Both the position numbers and the translations under genes were made by a program. Below, in pieces: positions 44,357-57,600 of a DNA stretch of 64,000 nucleotides (positions are counted from its first letter, which is position 1; every line of letters begins with the position of its first letter). Below the pieces are notes generated by a model. That model was not told where the DNA came from and searched no databases. It worked only from the letters and a program-made list of their open reading frames with translations. Origin of the DNA: Galaxea fascicularis (lineage: Eukaryota; Cnidaria; Anthozoa; Scleractinia; Euphylliidae); the NCBI GenBank assembly GCA_948470475.1, contig OX419343.1, positions 6,468,133 through 6,532,132 of the forward strand, read 5' to 3'.

Positions 44357-45143
44357 TTACAGCCGATTTCAGTGCAGTGTATAGACCCGGGTTTTTGAAA
44401 CATGATTCGCCCGTGCATGATTCGCCCGTCATGATTCGACCGTGAGGTTACCAAGCCGAGGTTCGAACAATGAAAGCGCTGCACGAAGACTTAAGAATTA
44501 CAGTCAAGTCGCCCGAAAGTTATCTCCCCCGAAGTTACGTCGCCCGAAAGTAGGTTAATGTCGCCCGAAATACTAAGTTATCTCGCCCAATATTTCATTG
44601 TAATTATATACGTTACTTCTTGTTGGAGTACATTCAATTCACAAGTTTAACGGTTACATTGTTGTAAGATAAGTTATTTAATTAAAGTTTGCTGATATTG
44701 AACTACAAAATGTCTGTCTCATGATTAACATACGTTCCATAATCGTGCGGAACTTTGTTTACAAATGATTAAACCTATGTAAATGCACAGAAAGTTGTAG
44801 GGTTGTGGGTTCGATCGATGGAATCTTTCGGTTGCTTAGAAAATGTTTATAATTACAGTGATTGAACGTTGGGTAATAAATGAAATGTATGTTTACAGAT
44901 GAAAAGATGTCGGGCGACATAACTCAGTATTGCGGGCGACATTAACCTACTTTCGGGCGACGTAACTTCGGGGGGGATAACTTTCAGGCGACTTGACTGT
45001 AATTCTTAAGTCTTCGTGCAGCGCTTTCATTGTTCGAACCTCGGCTTGGTAACCTCACGGTCGAATCATGACGGGCGAATCATGCACGGGCGAATCATGT
45101 TTCAAAAACCCGGGTCTATACACTGCACTGAAATCGGCTGTAA
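44357..45143. mobile_element. Large foldback with ~230-bp arms, word TCGCCCGAAAGTTA
   Basis: The left arm 44357-44589 and right arm 44909-45143 are near-perfect complements around a ~320-base AT-rich loop. The outer part carries TGATTCGCCCGTGCATGATT, the inner part GTCGCCCGAAAG / TTATCTCCCCCGAAG / TTACGTCGCCCGAAAG. The word is shared, slightly altered, with the foldback at 15506-15733. The plus-strand frame at 45068-45280 is part of the arm and not a gene. Confidence 0.85.
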
Positions 45144-48100
45144 CTTTGTTGCTTCAAATAAACAAACTCTATGCCATTAAACTGCAGGTTCAGTTGGTCG
45201 CACTGTCGTGGGCCTGGATTCTCTATTCTAAACTAAGTCAGTGCGGTGGAATTCGAATAGCATACGTATTTCATTATTAAAATATCATTTAAAGAAATAG
45301 AAAAGTACAGAAAGCACATTTCATTGCTATTATATGGGGTAGCTGACTAAAACCATACCTATTTATTTGCTGTGCTAAAGAAGCGAAAGAAGCGATTACG
45401 CATCAGTTAGGGTTTAATTTTTTTAGGGCTTACGTTCCAGTTCTAGTCTAGTAGCAAGTAGAATCCTGGGATTCCTGTGGTAGAGTAAGTTGCGACTGCA
45501 TACACTGTCCCACCAGGTTAGCAGGTGTCTAAGTAGGAACTACGATGTTTCGCGCATACAAGAGACTAGTGGTCCACCAAAGGCCAAAAAGCTGCGTCAA
45601 ACTGCCATTAGTTCAGCATTTTCATCAAAAGGATATGCGATTATCGATTAATGTTGTAAGCACTGAAAACACCTGTCTTTTCTGACTTGTGCGAGGTTGA
45701 TTTTTCAAAGCCATATCTCATATCTAGTGCTGAAGCGTTTCGGAGCCTCCAAATTTGAAAATTTTCTAGGGGAGTATACCACCAGATCCCTCTACGAAGT
45801 GAGGAAAAAACCTAGATAAGACCCTTTAGTAATGTTAAAGAAAAACAAACAAACAAAACATTTTTAAATATTTAAACAGGTTTTTTCTCCAGAGACATCC
45901 GCAGTTTTTTGCTTCCTCTAAATCTTGTCTAAGTCACGCAATCATTTGGGGAGTCACACTACCCGCAAGTGGAAATTAACCAGCGAAATATCCGGTTAGA
46001 TGGAATAGCAGAAGAAAACAAGATGCAAGAAGAAGCCGTAGATTATAATTCGTGCCATGCCCAACGACTAATTTCTCCTTACATCAGAACATGCTGGTAA
46101 TGAGATTAATAAGTAAGATCACGGTTGTAAAGAGTTTCAACACCCCGTAGGCCGAGGAAAATAAATCTCAATTTTTTGCTCGCGTCTTTGTAACGTGGGT
46201 GTGTCAATGAAGATTCATTCTTTGCTAGTTTGCGGTGACGGGAAACAAGTGCAAGAGGCACATTAGCAAACCAGTTTAACTCTTAATTGAACTAGCTTAT
46301 TCGGCCGGCCCCCACTGTTCCACAAACCTGTTACACAACTATGCGATTTTTTCTTCTTCCGAAAACGAGTTACTATAAAAAACGCAACGTCGGGAGCTTA
46401 AGACTGATTCGATCATTCAGCGAGCGTAAATAAGTCGGCAACAAGGACGAAGCCAGGTTGCAAGTATGTGTTGTTATCTTTCGTTTTTAACGCTTTTGTC
46501 ACGGAAGTCAGAACGGATGCAGCTAGCAGTAGGCTCTCACGGAGAAGAAGTATCATTTGTATGCTTAGCGTCTGACTTCAGACATCACACGTTGAGTTTG
46601 TAAAATATCGCGGGACAAGTACGTATTTCAAACTTATGGCTCATACCTATAAACGATCACGAGGTAACTACAACAGAAGATTTTACGAAAATTAACAATT
46701 AGGTTAATGACATAAAAGAGAGCGAAAAAAGATTATTTTTTCATCTGGGAAGGCCGGCTATGTAAACTTTCGAAGATCGTGTGAAATGGTTGCCTAATGG
46801 CGCATGCAAAGTTCTGAAGACAAAGTCGATCCACTTCTCGGATCCAGGCGTTTCCATGAAAATTTGCTCGGTTCGAAAAATATTGAACAAATATTAACTA
46901 AATCATAAATAAATTGAGGAAAATTGCAAAGAAACAATTAAACTTTTTTTGTACAACTCATAATGTAAATATATCCCTCCTGAGGGTACACCTTTATTTT
47001 ATTACGTTTGGGTCGGCTACAGGCCACTTTTTAATTTCGTTTATCAGATTGAAAAAATTGCCGAAATAAATTGATAAGAGTCGAAGATATTGAGGAAAGG
47101 ATTCAAATTTTCACAGGATAGCATCGGTAGAAAAAAAAATTTCGTCGGCGCGAGCTAGTAATACATCAAAACAGCAAGCGAAGTGATATTAAAATTTGGT
47201 CTTTTGTTCCTAGCTGGTTACTCCAAGTGACTAGGATGGCTTTAAGGTATTTTTATAATTTCTCTATTGCTCAAGAGCCAGCTATGATGATTTGAGGAAA
47301 AACGATGTCATTGACATCGCCAGAAAAAAAATTATCGATGTTATTACTCTTTCGATTAGTTGAATGAAAGCCAAGACCAAAAGGCAAGAGGTTAGAAAAA
47401 AGGTTCTAGAACACGTTTGAATCAGTATGTATTTGAGGCCATTGTAGACTATTGTATAGCTTTTCTTTGTTGGAATATATTGCTTGTCAGTAGTTTTGCT
47501 CGAAAAGGTAATTATTAGCTATTCTATATTCCCTTTTATCTCCAGGAACCGGTAACAGCAGGGGTCGGCTTGGCTTTTGAGCGAGCTTTTAAATTGTTTT
47601 TGCTTTAATTTGTTTGCATACTTCTGAGATCAGTCGTGTTTCACGATAAGGGCACAACAACGTTACATGAAGTGTAGCGTCCGGAACATTCACGTGTCAA
47701 CAGAAGAGACAATATCAACCGTTAAGTCTGTATGGATTGATGTTCGCACTGAAGGGAACGTTTCACTCATCTCGTGGACTAAAATTGTGGCTAGTAACTG
47801 CCGCATATATGGAAGATTTCTGCATAAAACATGAGGTAGGTCCAGCGGGGAATTTCACTCGTATCTGTGGTTCTCCTCGTATTGTACAAAAACCACGAAC
47901 TCTTAGAGATCATATGATAAATTTCGCATTATGAGTTATTTACCGACGTTCGTGAATCGAAATAAAGTTAAGCGAACATTACAAACCAGCTTAGTATCAT
48001 TACTTAAAATGCAGTTTTGACGCTTTCAATACGACTTTTCGAGCCAACGGTGGCTTCCTTTTTCGATTCATGTACTTGTTCGAACGATTTTACATTTTTC

Positions 48101-50562
48101 GAAAGAATGTTGGATATGTAAACAAGCGACACTAAATTGCTGTACAAGTACTGTGATAGTCAGACAAAATTGTTCTATACATCGATAATATGTCTGATAG
48201 ACGAAGCGTTTACACAAAAAAAAACAAACATTCGCAACAAAACACAACCTGCATTCAGTATAACATCACAGGGAAAGTAAAGGAGAAAGAAAAAGAATTA
48301 AGAGATTAATTAATTATATTACTTCATATGAAAAGCAAAGCTTTAGGTCCATTAATTCAGTCATCTTTTTTTTCTGTCAAGTCCAGATATAACTCGCTCT
48401 CGCACATTCATTTCATTTTCCCATCATACATTATTGATTTGCGGGCGAAATGAGTCCACGAGTTGGTGACTCGATAGTCCGTCATATGCATGAAAGCACA
48501 CTAGGGCAGAGGAGGCGGGCGACACCGTGAATTCAGCATATCAGGATATTTCACAGCATACAACACGAACTGGTGATATTTTCGATTTTGAAAGAAAGAT
48601 AATGCAAGAAATTAAAAGTGCCAGTTTATGTCCGCATGGCTGGGAATGCATATTATTGATAGAAACAATTTAAACTAGAAGGCCAATTGAAGAATAACCT
48701 CTTCTTGTAAAAGCCACATAACACATTTATCGCTTTTGTTGTGTCTTTTCTGTGTCTTTATCGAGACAGTCGGGCAGCGCCTTAAAAACCTTTCAATTGA
48801 AGTGTGAATTCTCGTCCAGCAGACATTTTCAAAACTTGGATGTGAATAAATTACTGACCATTTCAAACGCTCTCAAATATAGTAATAAATATATCACACT
48901 GTTTGTATGCGCTGAGTTGCGATCTTTAAATTTGTTACTGAAAAGACAATGGAAGCGAAACAGCCTTACAATATATTCTGTCCTCCTAAAGTTTCTCCCC
49001 ATCAGTCATTATTCATTTAGATTTTGTACTGTGATCTCCATGATTAATTATGCAATACGATAAGGTGAAAAACATGTCCTTCAGTCACTAAGGCGGACTA
49101 CAACCAGAGTTGAGCGTTTGGTATACGTGTGGTACTTTTGTCTGTTTTGGTGAGTCGTAAATGGGCCACTCGAATCGGTAAGCTTCGGAGCAGCACTTGT
49201 CTGTTAATGTGTTCTGTTGACAAGCTAGATTCAGCGTTTTTCCTACACTGATAGAATACCGTTATAAAATGACCACTTAAATGACAGATATCTCCAAATG
49301 AAAGTATGTTTCGATTCCAAGGGATTTTCTGTGGCGCTTTTATGGTCGGAATAATAATAATAAAAAACTCACGGTTGCGCAGTGCTTTTAAGGTGCTTAA
49401 AAAATTATTCTGTTAAAAACTTCAATGGACGCAACCAAGCAATTTTAGCTTATGAAAGACGTTGGCAGTTTTGAAATCAATTTAAAACAGTCGCGAAAAA
49501 GGCAAAAAAAAAAAAAAAAAAAACAGAAAGTGGCTTATGGGTGCGTTGATTCACCAGTTCACACTGTCGAATATACTTTCACGGACTCACAAGAACTTGT
49601 TGTTTGGAAATCAAGCTTTCAACTAGGCAACCTATGTATTCTTACACTTAACGTTAACTGAAGAACTTATGGCAATGTCTTTCCTCGACTCCCACTTAAT
49701 TAGTGTTTATCTTTTGCCTCTGCAAACAGTTTTTGAGGGAAGGCAAAAACATTGCAGCAAAATAAAAACTTTCGCTTGAAATACGGTCACCAATCTGGTT
49801 TCGCGACTTTTCACCCACAAGTGTAATAAGAAATCCTACTCAAAACCTCTTGAATATGTTTTGAGGGATGCAAAAAAAAAAAGGATGACGAAAAAATTGA
49901 CTGCTCTTGAATCTAACAATCCGTTCATTTTACAATCGAATGATAAAAATAAATTATACTAGCCTTTAGAAAAACACGGTGTTTAAATGAATGAAAGGGT
50001 TCATGATCGGAAAATGGCTCTGGAATCATAGCTCTCCGATTAGTTTTGCATTTAAATTTTGGCCGGTTTTTGACAGATTTTGAGTGTAAGAAATCAACAC
50101 GATCTCATCACTCCTTATTTGGTGTTACCACGGAGGGTTTTGTTGATCTAAGTCAGCGAGGGCTCTGTTTTTCTTGTCACGCTTGTCACGCCAGCCGTTG
50201 CTTGTTTGTCGATCGAGCACTGACTTGCGAGAGAACTTGGTAGGTATTCGATTTGTAAGTGTTTTTTTGAGCCCTCTGCCACTTCGGAAGCCCCCAGCAT
50301 GGTATCCTTAAGCTGAGTTTGGGGCAGAGGCAAATCTCTGAAAGAAAACAGAGGTGGAAAACGATTTCACTGCGAGTGGACCGCCAAAATTGTCTCAGGG
50401 AGCCATGGCGGTTGACGAGTGAGGTTGTCTTTCTGGCCTTTCTGTGGATGGCTTCCAGGACCTAGCATGGCTATTTTGGTTTGTTTCGACTTGAAAATAA
50501 TGCAACCAGCTGAATATTTGGCCTGTAGGACTGGGTGGCTCGAGACAAAAAGGAAAAATATA
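45144..50562. other. Long intergenic region, no supported gene
   Basis: Only short chance frames. A TATA-like ACTATAAAAAAC at about 46372 is followed some 30 bases on by GACTGATTCGATCATTCAGC, which could be a promoter, but no coding exon could be attached to it. An A-run of about 20 lies at 49503-49522. Confidence 0.4.
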
Positions 50563-50745
50563 TAGACCTCTTTCATAATGGCGGCCAAATAAAATATTCT
50601 TTTGTTTTAATGCTGATAAGCCTTTCTAACCTCGCTGCTATGTGCAAAATACAAAAGAATGTTTGCGCTAAAATGAGGCCAGTAAGTCTAATTAACATAG
50701 ATACAAAAGAACAATATTATCGGCGGCCATTATGAAAGTGGTCTA
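50563..50745. mobile_element. MITE with TIR TAGACC-CTTTCATAATGG
   Basis: TAGACCTCTTTCATAATGGC at the left faces GCCATTATGAAAGTGGTCTA at the right over 24 bases with few mismatches. Inner sequences TTCTTTTGTTTTAATG and ACAAAAGAATGTTTG are also inverted. No ORF. Confidence 0.75.
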
Positions 50746-51726
50746 TGAAATAGAAATTGGCCGACTTCCATGTCGCCGTTATCAAGGAATTACCCAGAAT
50801 TCAATTCGGTTGTGAAGACGAAAATTTCAGATGAGTGGGAATAGCTGTACTTTAAGAGATTTTGCTCTGCTTGCCAAAGGAGTGGACAAGAAAGCGTGGA
50901 AGAGAACAAAGTAGAGGAGCTGAACTTGCAAATGTTGACTTTCGGCACTTGGAAGAATTTTTGCAGTGAAAACTTTAAGACAAATGGTCATTTTTAGTGG
51001 AAATGTTCCGTTGAATTGAGTTTAATGGCTGTTAAAGTTAGACAACTAAACATTTGGCAGTAACAACGGTTCATTTCTATTTTCAAATTCTAACAGCAGC
51101 AACGGTGCATCTGTCAAAAATGGTTCCCCGCTGAGGACTCGGATCTTAAGGTCCGTCCGGAAAAGAGTTAAATACTTCTTCAAAAACGTTTTATGTTTAC
51201 CTAGCAGTACTTCAAGAACGACTTTACTTCCTTAAGAAGTTGGCGAAGAGTAAAAAATTGATGAACGATCCATTATTGTTTTTTATCATAAAGTGGCGCA
51301 TGTTTAAGTCGCCTGCTAAAATGGATGAACTATACTGCAAAAATCTCGCTTTTCTTGCTCTGTTCCGTCTGTTCTGACGTTTTTCGTCAGCACCTAGACA
51401 TCTTACTGGACATCTGAAATAAGGTAATACATTTAATGTTTATCGCGTCCCAAAAAAAAGAATTAAATTTGTTCACTAATAACAACCACATTTGGAGATG
51501 ACCCATTAGAAAAGTGATGATGGGGTATTTTTAGCTGACACGATAATAATTTTTTTTTGCGCCATTTGTTCATGCAGAATTGTCTTTTGTTCTCTGCATG
51601 AATTTTGTTTTCTCTTCTTTTTTTGTTGTACAAATTTATTTCATTTCTTTTTTCCTTGCATGTTTTTTTGGGCTTTCCCCCACTCGCCTTCCCCCATCAC
51701 TTTTCTAACTGTCTATCCCTTACCAG

Positions 51727-51784
<58 letters not shown>

Positions 51785-54640
51785 GGATAAATGCTAGGGA
51801 CATTACTTGTTCCGGGAGCCAACAGTTTGCACGAGCTACTAAATTGTTTCAGCCGGTTTCGAAGACCAGTTACTGTGACTGTTGAAAACCAAACAAAAGT
51901 TTGCTGAACATGCCATTTTCCTATACTTAGTGAATATTTCCAGAGCACGTACTTCAAAATTCAAAATTGTTGATGCCATCCGCAGGCAGAGCGCTTTTCG
52001 ATATTGCAGTTTTCAAGCAATATCCCTCACGCCATCAAATTGAATGGAACAAATACTTAAAACCGCGGGAAAAGTGATTCGATATCATCTTTTATTTCCC
52101 AGACCTACTTGGAACATATTTGTGTCACGAGACGCATTTGGACTAACATTTTAGACAAGCGAAAATATTTCATGGTATATTATCTTGCCTCTACACCTTA
52201 GAACAGTATCAAGGCAGTGTATTTTGAAGGCAATTAAATATTTTACGGATTATTCTAGTGAACAACGCCACACAAAGACTAACAGTTCTCCAGGTCTGTG
52301 CCGGTCTTCATTTTAGCTGATATATGAAACTCGTTTCCTCTGAGTTGTAGCGAAATATCATTTCTAGCTCGATGTGTATTTATAAAAGTCTAGGGAAGCG
52401 AAATTTCCTTGATGATTTCCGACATTGTTTTTTATTAGGTGGCTTGTGGCAGATGGTGGCTACGATGGGCAAATTGCAAACAACATACTCCCCGCTGTTC
52501 TGTAGGGAACGCACATGCAAATCTGTTGTTAAACCGTCTGTTTCGATGTAAAAAAAGTGTCTTTTTTATGTACATGTTCTTAACAAAATAAGAACTTAAT
52601 AGGTTTATTTTCTTGTAATGCTTCTTAAATTTTGTAGTTCTGAATTTCATGAACTGAAAACACGACACTGTTGCCACTTAAATTTGCAGGATATATCTTA
52701 AATGGTATGGATAATTACTTTCAGAACTTTAGATTATATACATGACTTATTTGAAAACTGAGGTAAGACAACAAAGAAGTGGAGTGCAACAGAGAGTCAC
52801 GTTTGTCTTCCCACCTTAAATTTGTTTTTCTTTCTCACTTAAAAAAAAGTCTTATACCTGGGCCTCTTCGTGTGCGTCTGGTTATTCCATGCAGAGTTAA
52901 GCCTGCGGCGTGGCGAACGTCCAGAGTCCGTATCAGTCCGCTAAAACAAAGCTTCCTCGAATTGTGCGTACTTTCGGTTTTCCACACGAAACGAACGGCT
53001 TAACCACGATGGAGTCTTTCAGTTTCACGATTTGCTAAATACTAGGAGAGGCCATTCTCGTGACGATTGTTCTAAGAAACGTACCTGCCCCGCTGAAAAA
53101 TGAAGAGACTCGATTTGGTGATAATCAATCTGCCATATCATAAACGGACAAACAAACATGCGAGTTAAAAGCTCATGTGTAAGTACTACTCTGCTGTTGT
53201 TGCAAACAAAAGCTACACGACGGTTTTAAGACTTCTTCTGTCATCATACTCAGTACTGAAACTTAAAACAGGCACGCCTTAAGAATCATTTGCAAATTTC
53301 TTATTTTTATGTTATCAACTTTATTTACAGTTGCACTTTCGTCATTAGAGAACTGTAAAATGGCCTCCCACTAAGGCCTCGCCGTATGCATTTTTTCCCG
53401 AAACCTGCAAGCGTTATAGAAAAAAAGGTATAATTCTTCATGGCTTCACTTTCAATATACCAATATTCTCAGACTTGACCCGGCCCTCGTTGACACGAAT
53501 GCAAGGAAAAATAGCTGAATCTGATATACTGAGGTCAGTACACAAAGTTCCATACAATCTATGAATGTATAAAGAAGACCGCAATTACTTCAATTTACTT
53601 CAAACACCTTCTGATAATATGAGTCTTGAAGCGGCTGCTTTCATAACCATGAACGAAATGCTCTACGGCGTAGCCGAGTTGAAAATAAAGTATCTTGGAG
53701 TGGATCACTTCTTATAACGTATCCCTCATTGATCAGCCATTAGCTTTGCCTTTAAGACTTTGACTGATTAAATTTAAAGCCTTCCTATTTTTGCTTGCTC
53801 TTAATAATGCATGATACTGAAACGAAGTTCTCACCTATATTCAAACTTACAGGAAAGCATTGCAGATCTATGTGCCTGCCACACAGGGCTACCCAACCTG
53901 TATTAGGTGGTGGTTTGCACTCTGTGATACACGAGTACCAGCCCTGACTCTAGCAAAGTTTACCTTACGTTTGGGAAAAAAAAAGGGGGCAAGGCAAAGG
54001 TGGAACTCTTCAGCATTTATTTAATCCTTGATAAGGCTGCAGTGAACTTTGGAAAATTTTGCTCAAATGTTTCGAAGAGGTTTTTTTGCAATTGTAAGAG
54101 AGACGTTTAAAACTTTAGGTAATGTAATCTTCCTCTTTGTAGGTTCTTCCACCTTCCAGCCACGTATGAATCCCGGTCTTAAAAGTGGCTCTTCAACAAG
54201 TACAGTCATTTTAAGGTTGCCACCTGTGCTGCGGTTTTTTCAGACAGTCGGAGTATTAATGGAATATTTGCAATCAACACCCTACCAATTTTATGCTCAT
54301 TTATGCTATTTAAAAATCCCGTTAGAGAGTTCTGTGAGACATTGAACTAATTGGTTGCGATCTCCTGCTTTTAGAAAGATAAATTAGTACGAGTTGCGTA
54401 ATACTGTGACGTTCCACGGTTTTAGTTACCCACAGGTTGGTTTTGCTGTGAATATTTAACCCAGAAAATTCAAGAGTCTACTGTTTGCCACTCTATCTTA
54501 CATATGTTTTCTGCTCCACAGGATTAGCTAGCCGAGTATTAATCTTAGGCCTTAGCAGTAAGATACTACTCCGCATTATGAGCAAGAAAGAATTCTCCAT
54601 CGCAAGATATACAACTGATGTCTTTCTACAAGAAAGAGGC
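50746..54640. other. Intergenic upstream of the glutamate receptor
   Basis: No conserved ORF. A possible 3' splice site (TTTTCTGCTCCACAG near 54522) shortly before the receptor's first coding segment suggests a 5' non-coding exon farther upstream. The region includes the TAA microsatellite at 51729-51783. Confidence 0.4.
51729..51783 (+). repeat. TAA microsatellite
   Basis: About 18 uninterrupted AAT/TAA units. The minus-strand frame with a poly-Tyr tail (51730-51957) is an artefact of this repeat. Confidence 0.95.
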
Positions 54641-57600
54641 ATGAACGTCTTCCAAAAAACAATATCAACAGTCCTAATTATACTCGCATTGAACTACGCA
54701 TTTTCAGATGGAATCTGCAACCAGGACAGGACCCCATTGGCTGTTGTCGGTGTATTTGACTTTGAGGACTCTGCGTCTCTGAATAGCTTTGAGAGGGCCA
54801 TTGCACGGTACAATTCGCTGAAGTTCGAAAACTGTGCCCCGAGGTTAACATACACAACAATTATTTTGAAAAAAGAGATGAGTATAAAGGAATTAATGGA
54901 TCGCACTGACATTGCGTTACGTGATGGTCCTTGTTTTATGGTATATGCTTCAGAAGATAGCAATGCAAGGATTGTGTTAGACGTTGCTACGCGTCAAGAA
55001 TTAAACATAATTACTGCTGTACAGGTAAGTCATTTTCTGATTCTGAAACTCGCTCATGGGTTAATTGGTATCACAGTGATTTCAGACTGAAAATAAAAAT
55101 ATTTGCTTTTTTATTTTTAAAGGGGCTCTGTCACGATATTTTGGTCTCACTGTAAAATGCTAAAGGATTCCTTGAAAACTGTGTAAACCCAAAAATAATG
55201 GTGCAGTTTGTTGGCTTAAGCCGCACTGTGTTACTACACTGAGATTAGATACTGTCTTCTGCTGTTACGGATAGTAAGGATGGTAATAAATGGCTTTTTG
55301 AAAAATTTAGCCTTACTCTTTCAAATTCTCGCACCTCATCCTGACTTCATATCCAAAAATGTAGTGTGGATGACTGTTCCTGCAAAAATCAATTGGAATC
55401 TTTCCCCTAAATTTAAAGGAATGTTTGGGCATGAGTAAAGGTCATAAAGAAGCACTTCTGTGAAGTTTTCGCCGGTAAACAGAAAAACGTTTATCATAGA
55501 GCCCCTTTAAGTTCCAGACAAACTCTTGCAGACATTTCACTAATTTCATCAGTTCCGGTAATTGCGTGATACCTTGTAACAACTAGCGGCACGCTTTTTC
55601 CGATGACGCAGCTTATCAAAAGCCGACTTTAATTTAACTATAACCAGCTACCTTTCTATGTTTGGGTTGGGTCGATGACATCTGACGGAAGAGGTAGCTC
55701 CTGGGCATCCTAATGAAACTTTCGTGTTTAAACTGGTCATGGTCATTTTTACGTCAAATTCGAGAACCAAGTAACCTCACTTACATTCACCTGATATTCA
55801 AAATGTTTCTAGAACCCCGAAATAAAGATATCAAGCTAGGTTCTCGAAGGGAAACCAAACCATTACCTGCTATTTAGGCACAACACAACAGGAGAACTTG
55901 AAAAATTGGCCTTATTGATTTTCAAGTTGCAATAAATACCATAGCCGTGTTCACATTAGGCCTTGATTATGATCGAATTATAAGCCAATAATGTTTGGGA
56001 CGGGTTCACATCAACTTATTACAGTACCTGATTATAATTGGATTATAATCATTTCAAACAACCTCAAGGGGGTTGTTTGAAGTAATTACAGTGTTTAACT
56101 GAACAGAATAGCAGACACATGGTGGTATGAGGAGACGAAACTTCTAATCGCATTATGGAGCGAAGAGGTGTATTTGTCTTCTTCTATTCTCAGACGCTAT
56201 CCTTGGCTCTCTTCTCGTCTCAAAATCAAGCCGATGATGGTGATGATAATCATGACAGCCACGCGACAGGGCGCCATTATGTTTCACACTGCGAGGCTAA
56301 TGTACCCTGCCTATTTTTGAATTTTCGGGGATGTGAACAGAACCATAATTGAATAAAATTGAATGGAGTATGTTAGCCTGAATTATACTTCAGTTGATCA
56401 TAATCATTGTTTTAGTGTAAACACGGCTTATGTTTATAGTGAAAGTGCACTTAGTAATCCAAGCTAGTTTACAGGCACTCCACTTAAATCCCAAGAGACA
56501 AAGTAATTAAAATAGACATAGCATAATAGGAATCCCAACAGTGGCGGAAGGCAAACCTGTTGGCTATTTACAAGGATGACCAATGAGTTGAACCAGGCAC
56601 TTACCCAGAATAACACCAGCTAGTGGCCAGAGTGAGATTTGAACCCTAAATCACTCGGCCATCCTGCCTCCTCGCAATCTATTTTAATGCAATCTATTTT
56701 AATTTTCACCATCTGTCTTTACAGGGGCTCATTTGTAGTTTTGGTAAATTGTTTAAGTAACTCCGAATTAAACTACCATTTTTTAGTTATCTTTGCTTTT
56801 AAAATTAAAACCTCGTGACAAAGATCCTTTAACCACAGTGCGGTTCTTCTTCTCTCTCTTCACAGTCTTATACATATCATCCGTCTGAAGGAGTTATCAA
56901 AAATTACGACCCTGTCAGAGTGGCGAGTATGAACCGATCGACGAGCTTGCAGACAAAGATAAGCGCCCTGTTAGCGTTTATTACCAAACTCGGATGGACA
57001 AAGTTTGTTGCGGTATCAGACAATGACCCCGAGTCTATTAGTTTTATGATATTGCTGGAAGAACACCTCCGTCCCAGAAATATGAAAATGATTGACTGGC
57101 TAGTGTTTACCTCGGACTACTCTCGCTATGATATTTCTCCAAGATTTAAGACTTTAGACAGCGACTTGGCCAATTTTCTCTTGATAACGAACAATCTCGC
57201 GACGACGATGGAAACGTTTATTGGAGCCACAGTAACAGAATATCAGCATTGGGTTGTGGTATCTGATTTGAATGTAGAAATCTTCGCAAACTTTCATTTT
57301 CCTCTCAATACGTACTCTTTAACTCCTAGGATGACTCGAGAAGTCACTTTAAATGGATCTGTGGATGATGTGGTACACTCAATAGGTCTTGCTCTTTCTG
57401 CGAGATCTGACACTACAAACGGCGCATGCCCAAGAATGAAAGAAATGAGAAGGTGAGTTTCGGATCCTTTTGTTATTTAAAGTGTCTATACAACCTACAG
57501 GGTTTTTATCGTTTATCTATATGAAGTCATAGACGGTCATGGATTGCCGAGATAGTCATTACTTCATGTCCATCTTGAAGAATTCTAGTCCCTGCGACTA

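Noticed and set aside
45068..45280. 70-codon plus-strand frame
   Set aside because: Its first part lies within the right arm of a foldback repeat, and there is no domain or splice context.
51730..51957. Frame ending in a poly-Tyr run
   Set aside because: A product of the TAA microsatellite read on the minus strand.
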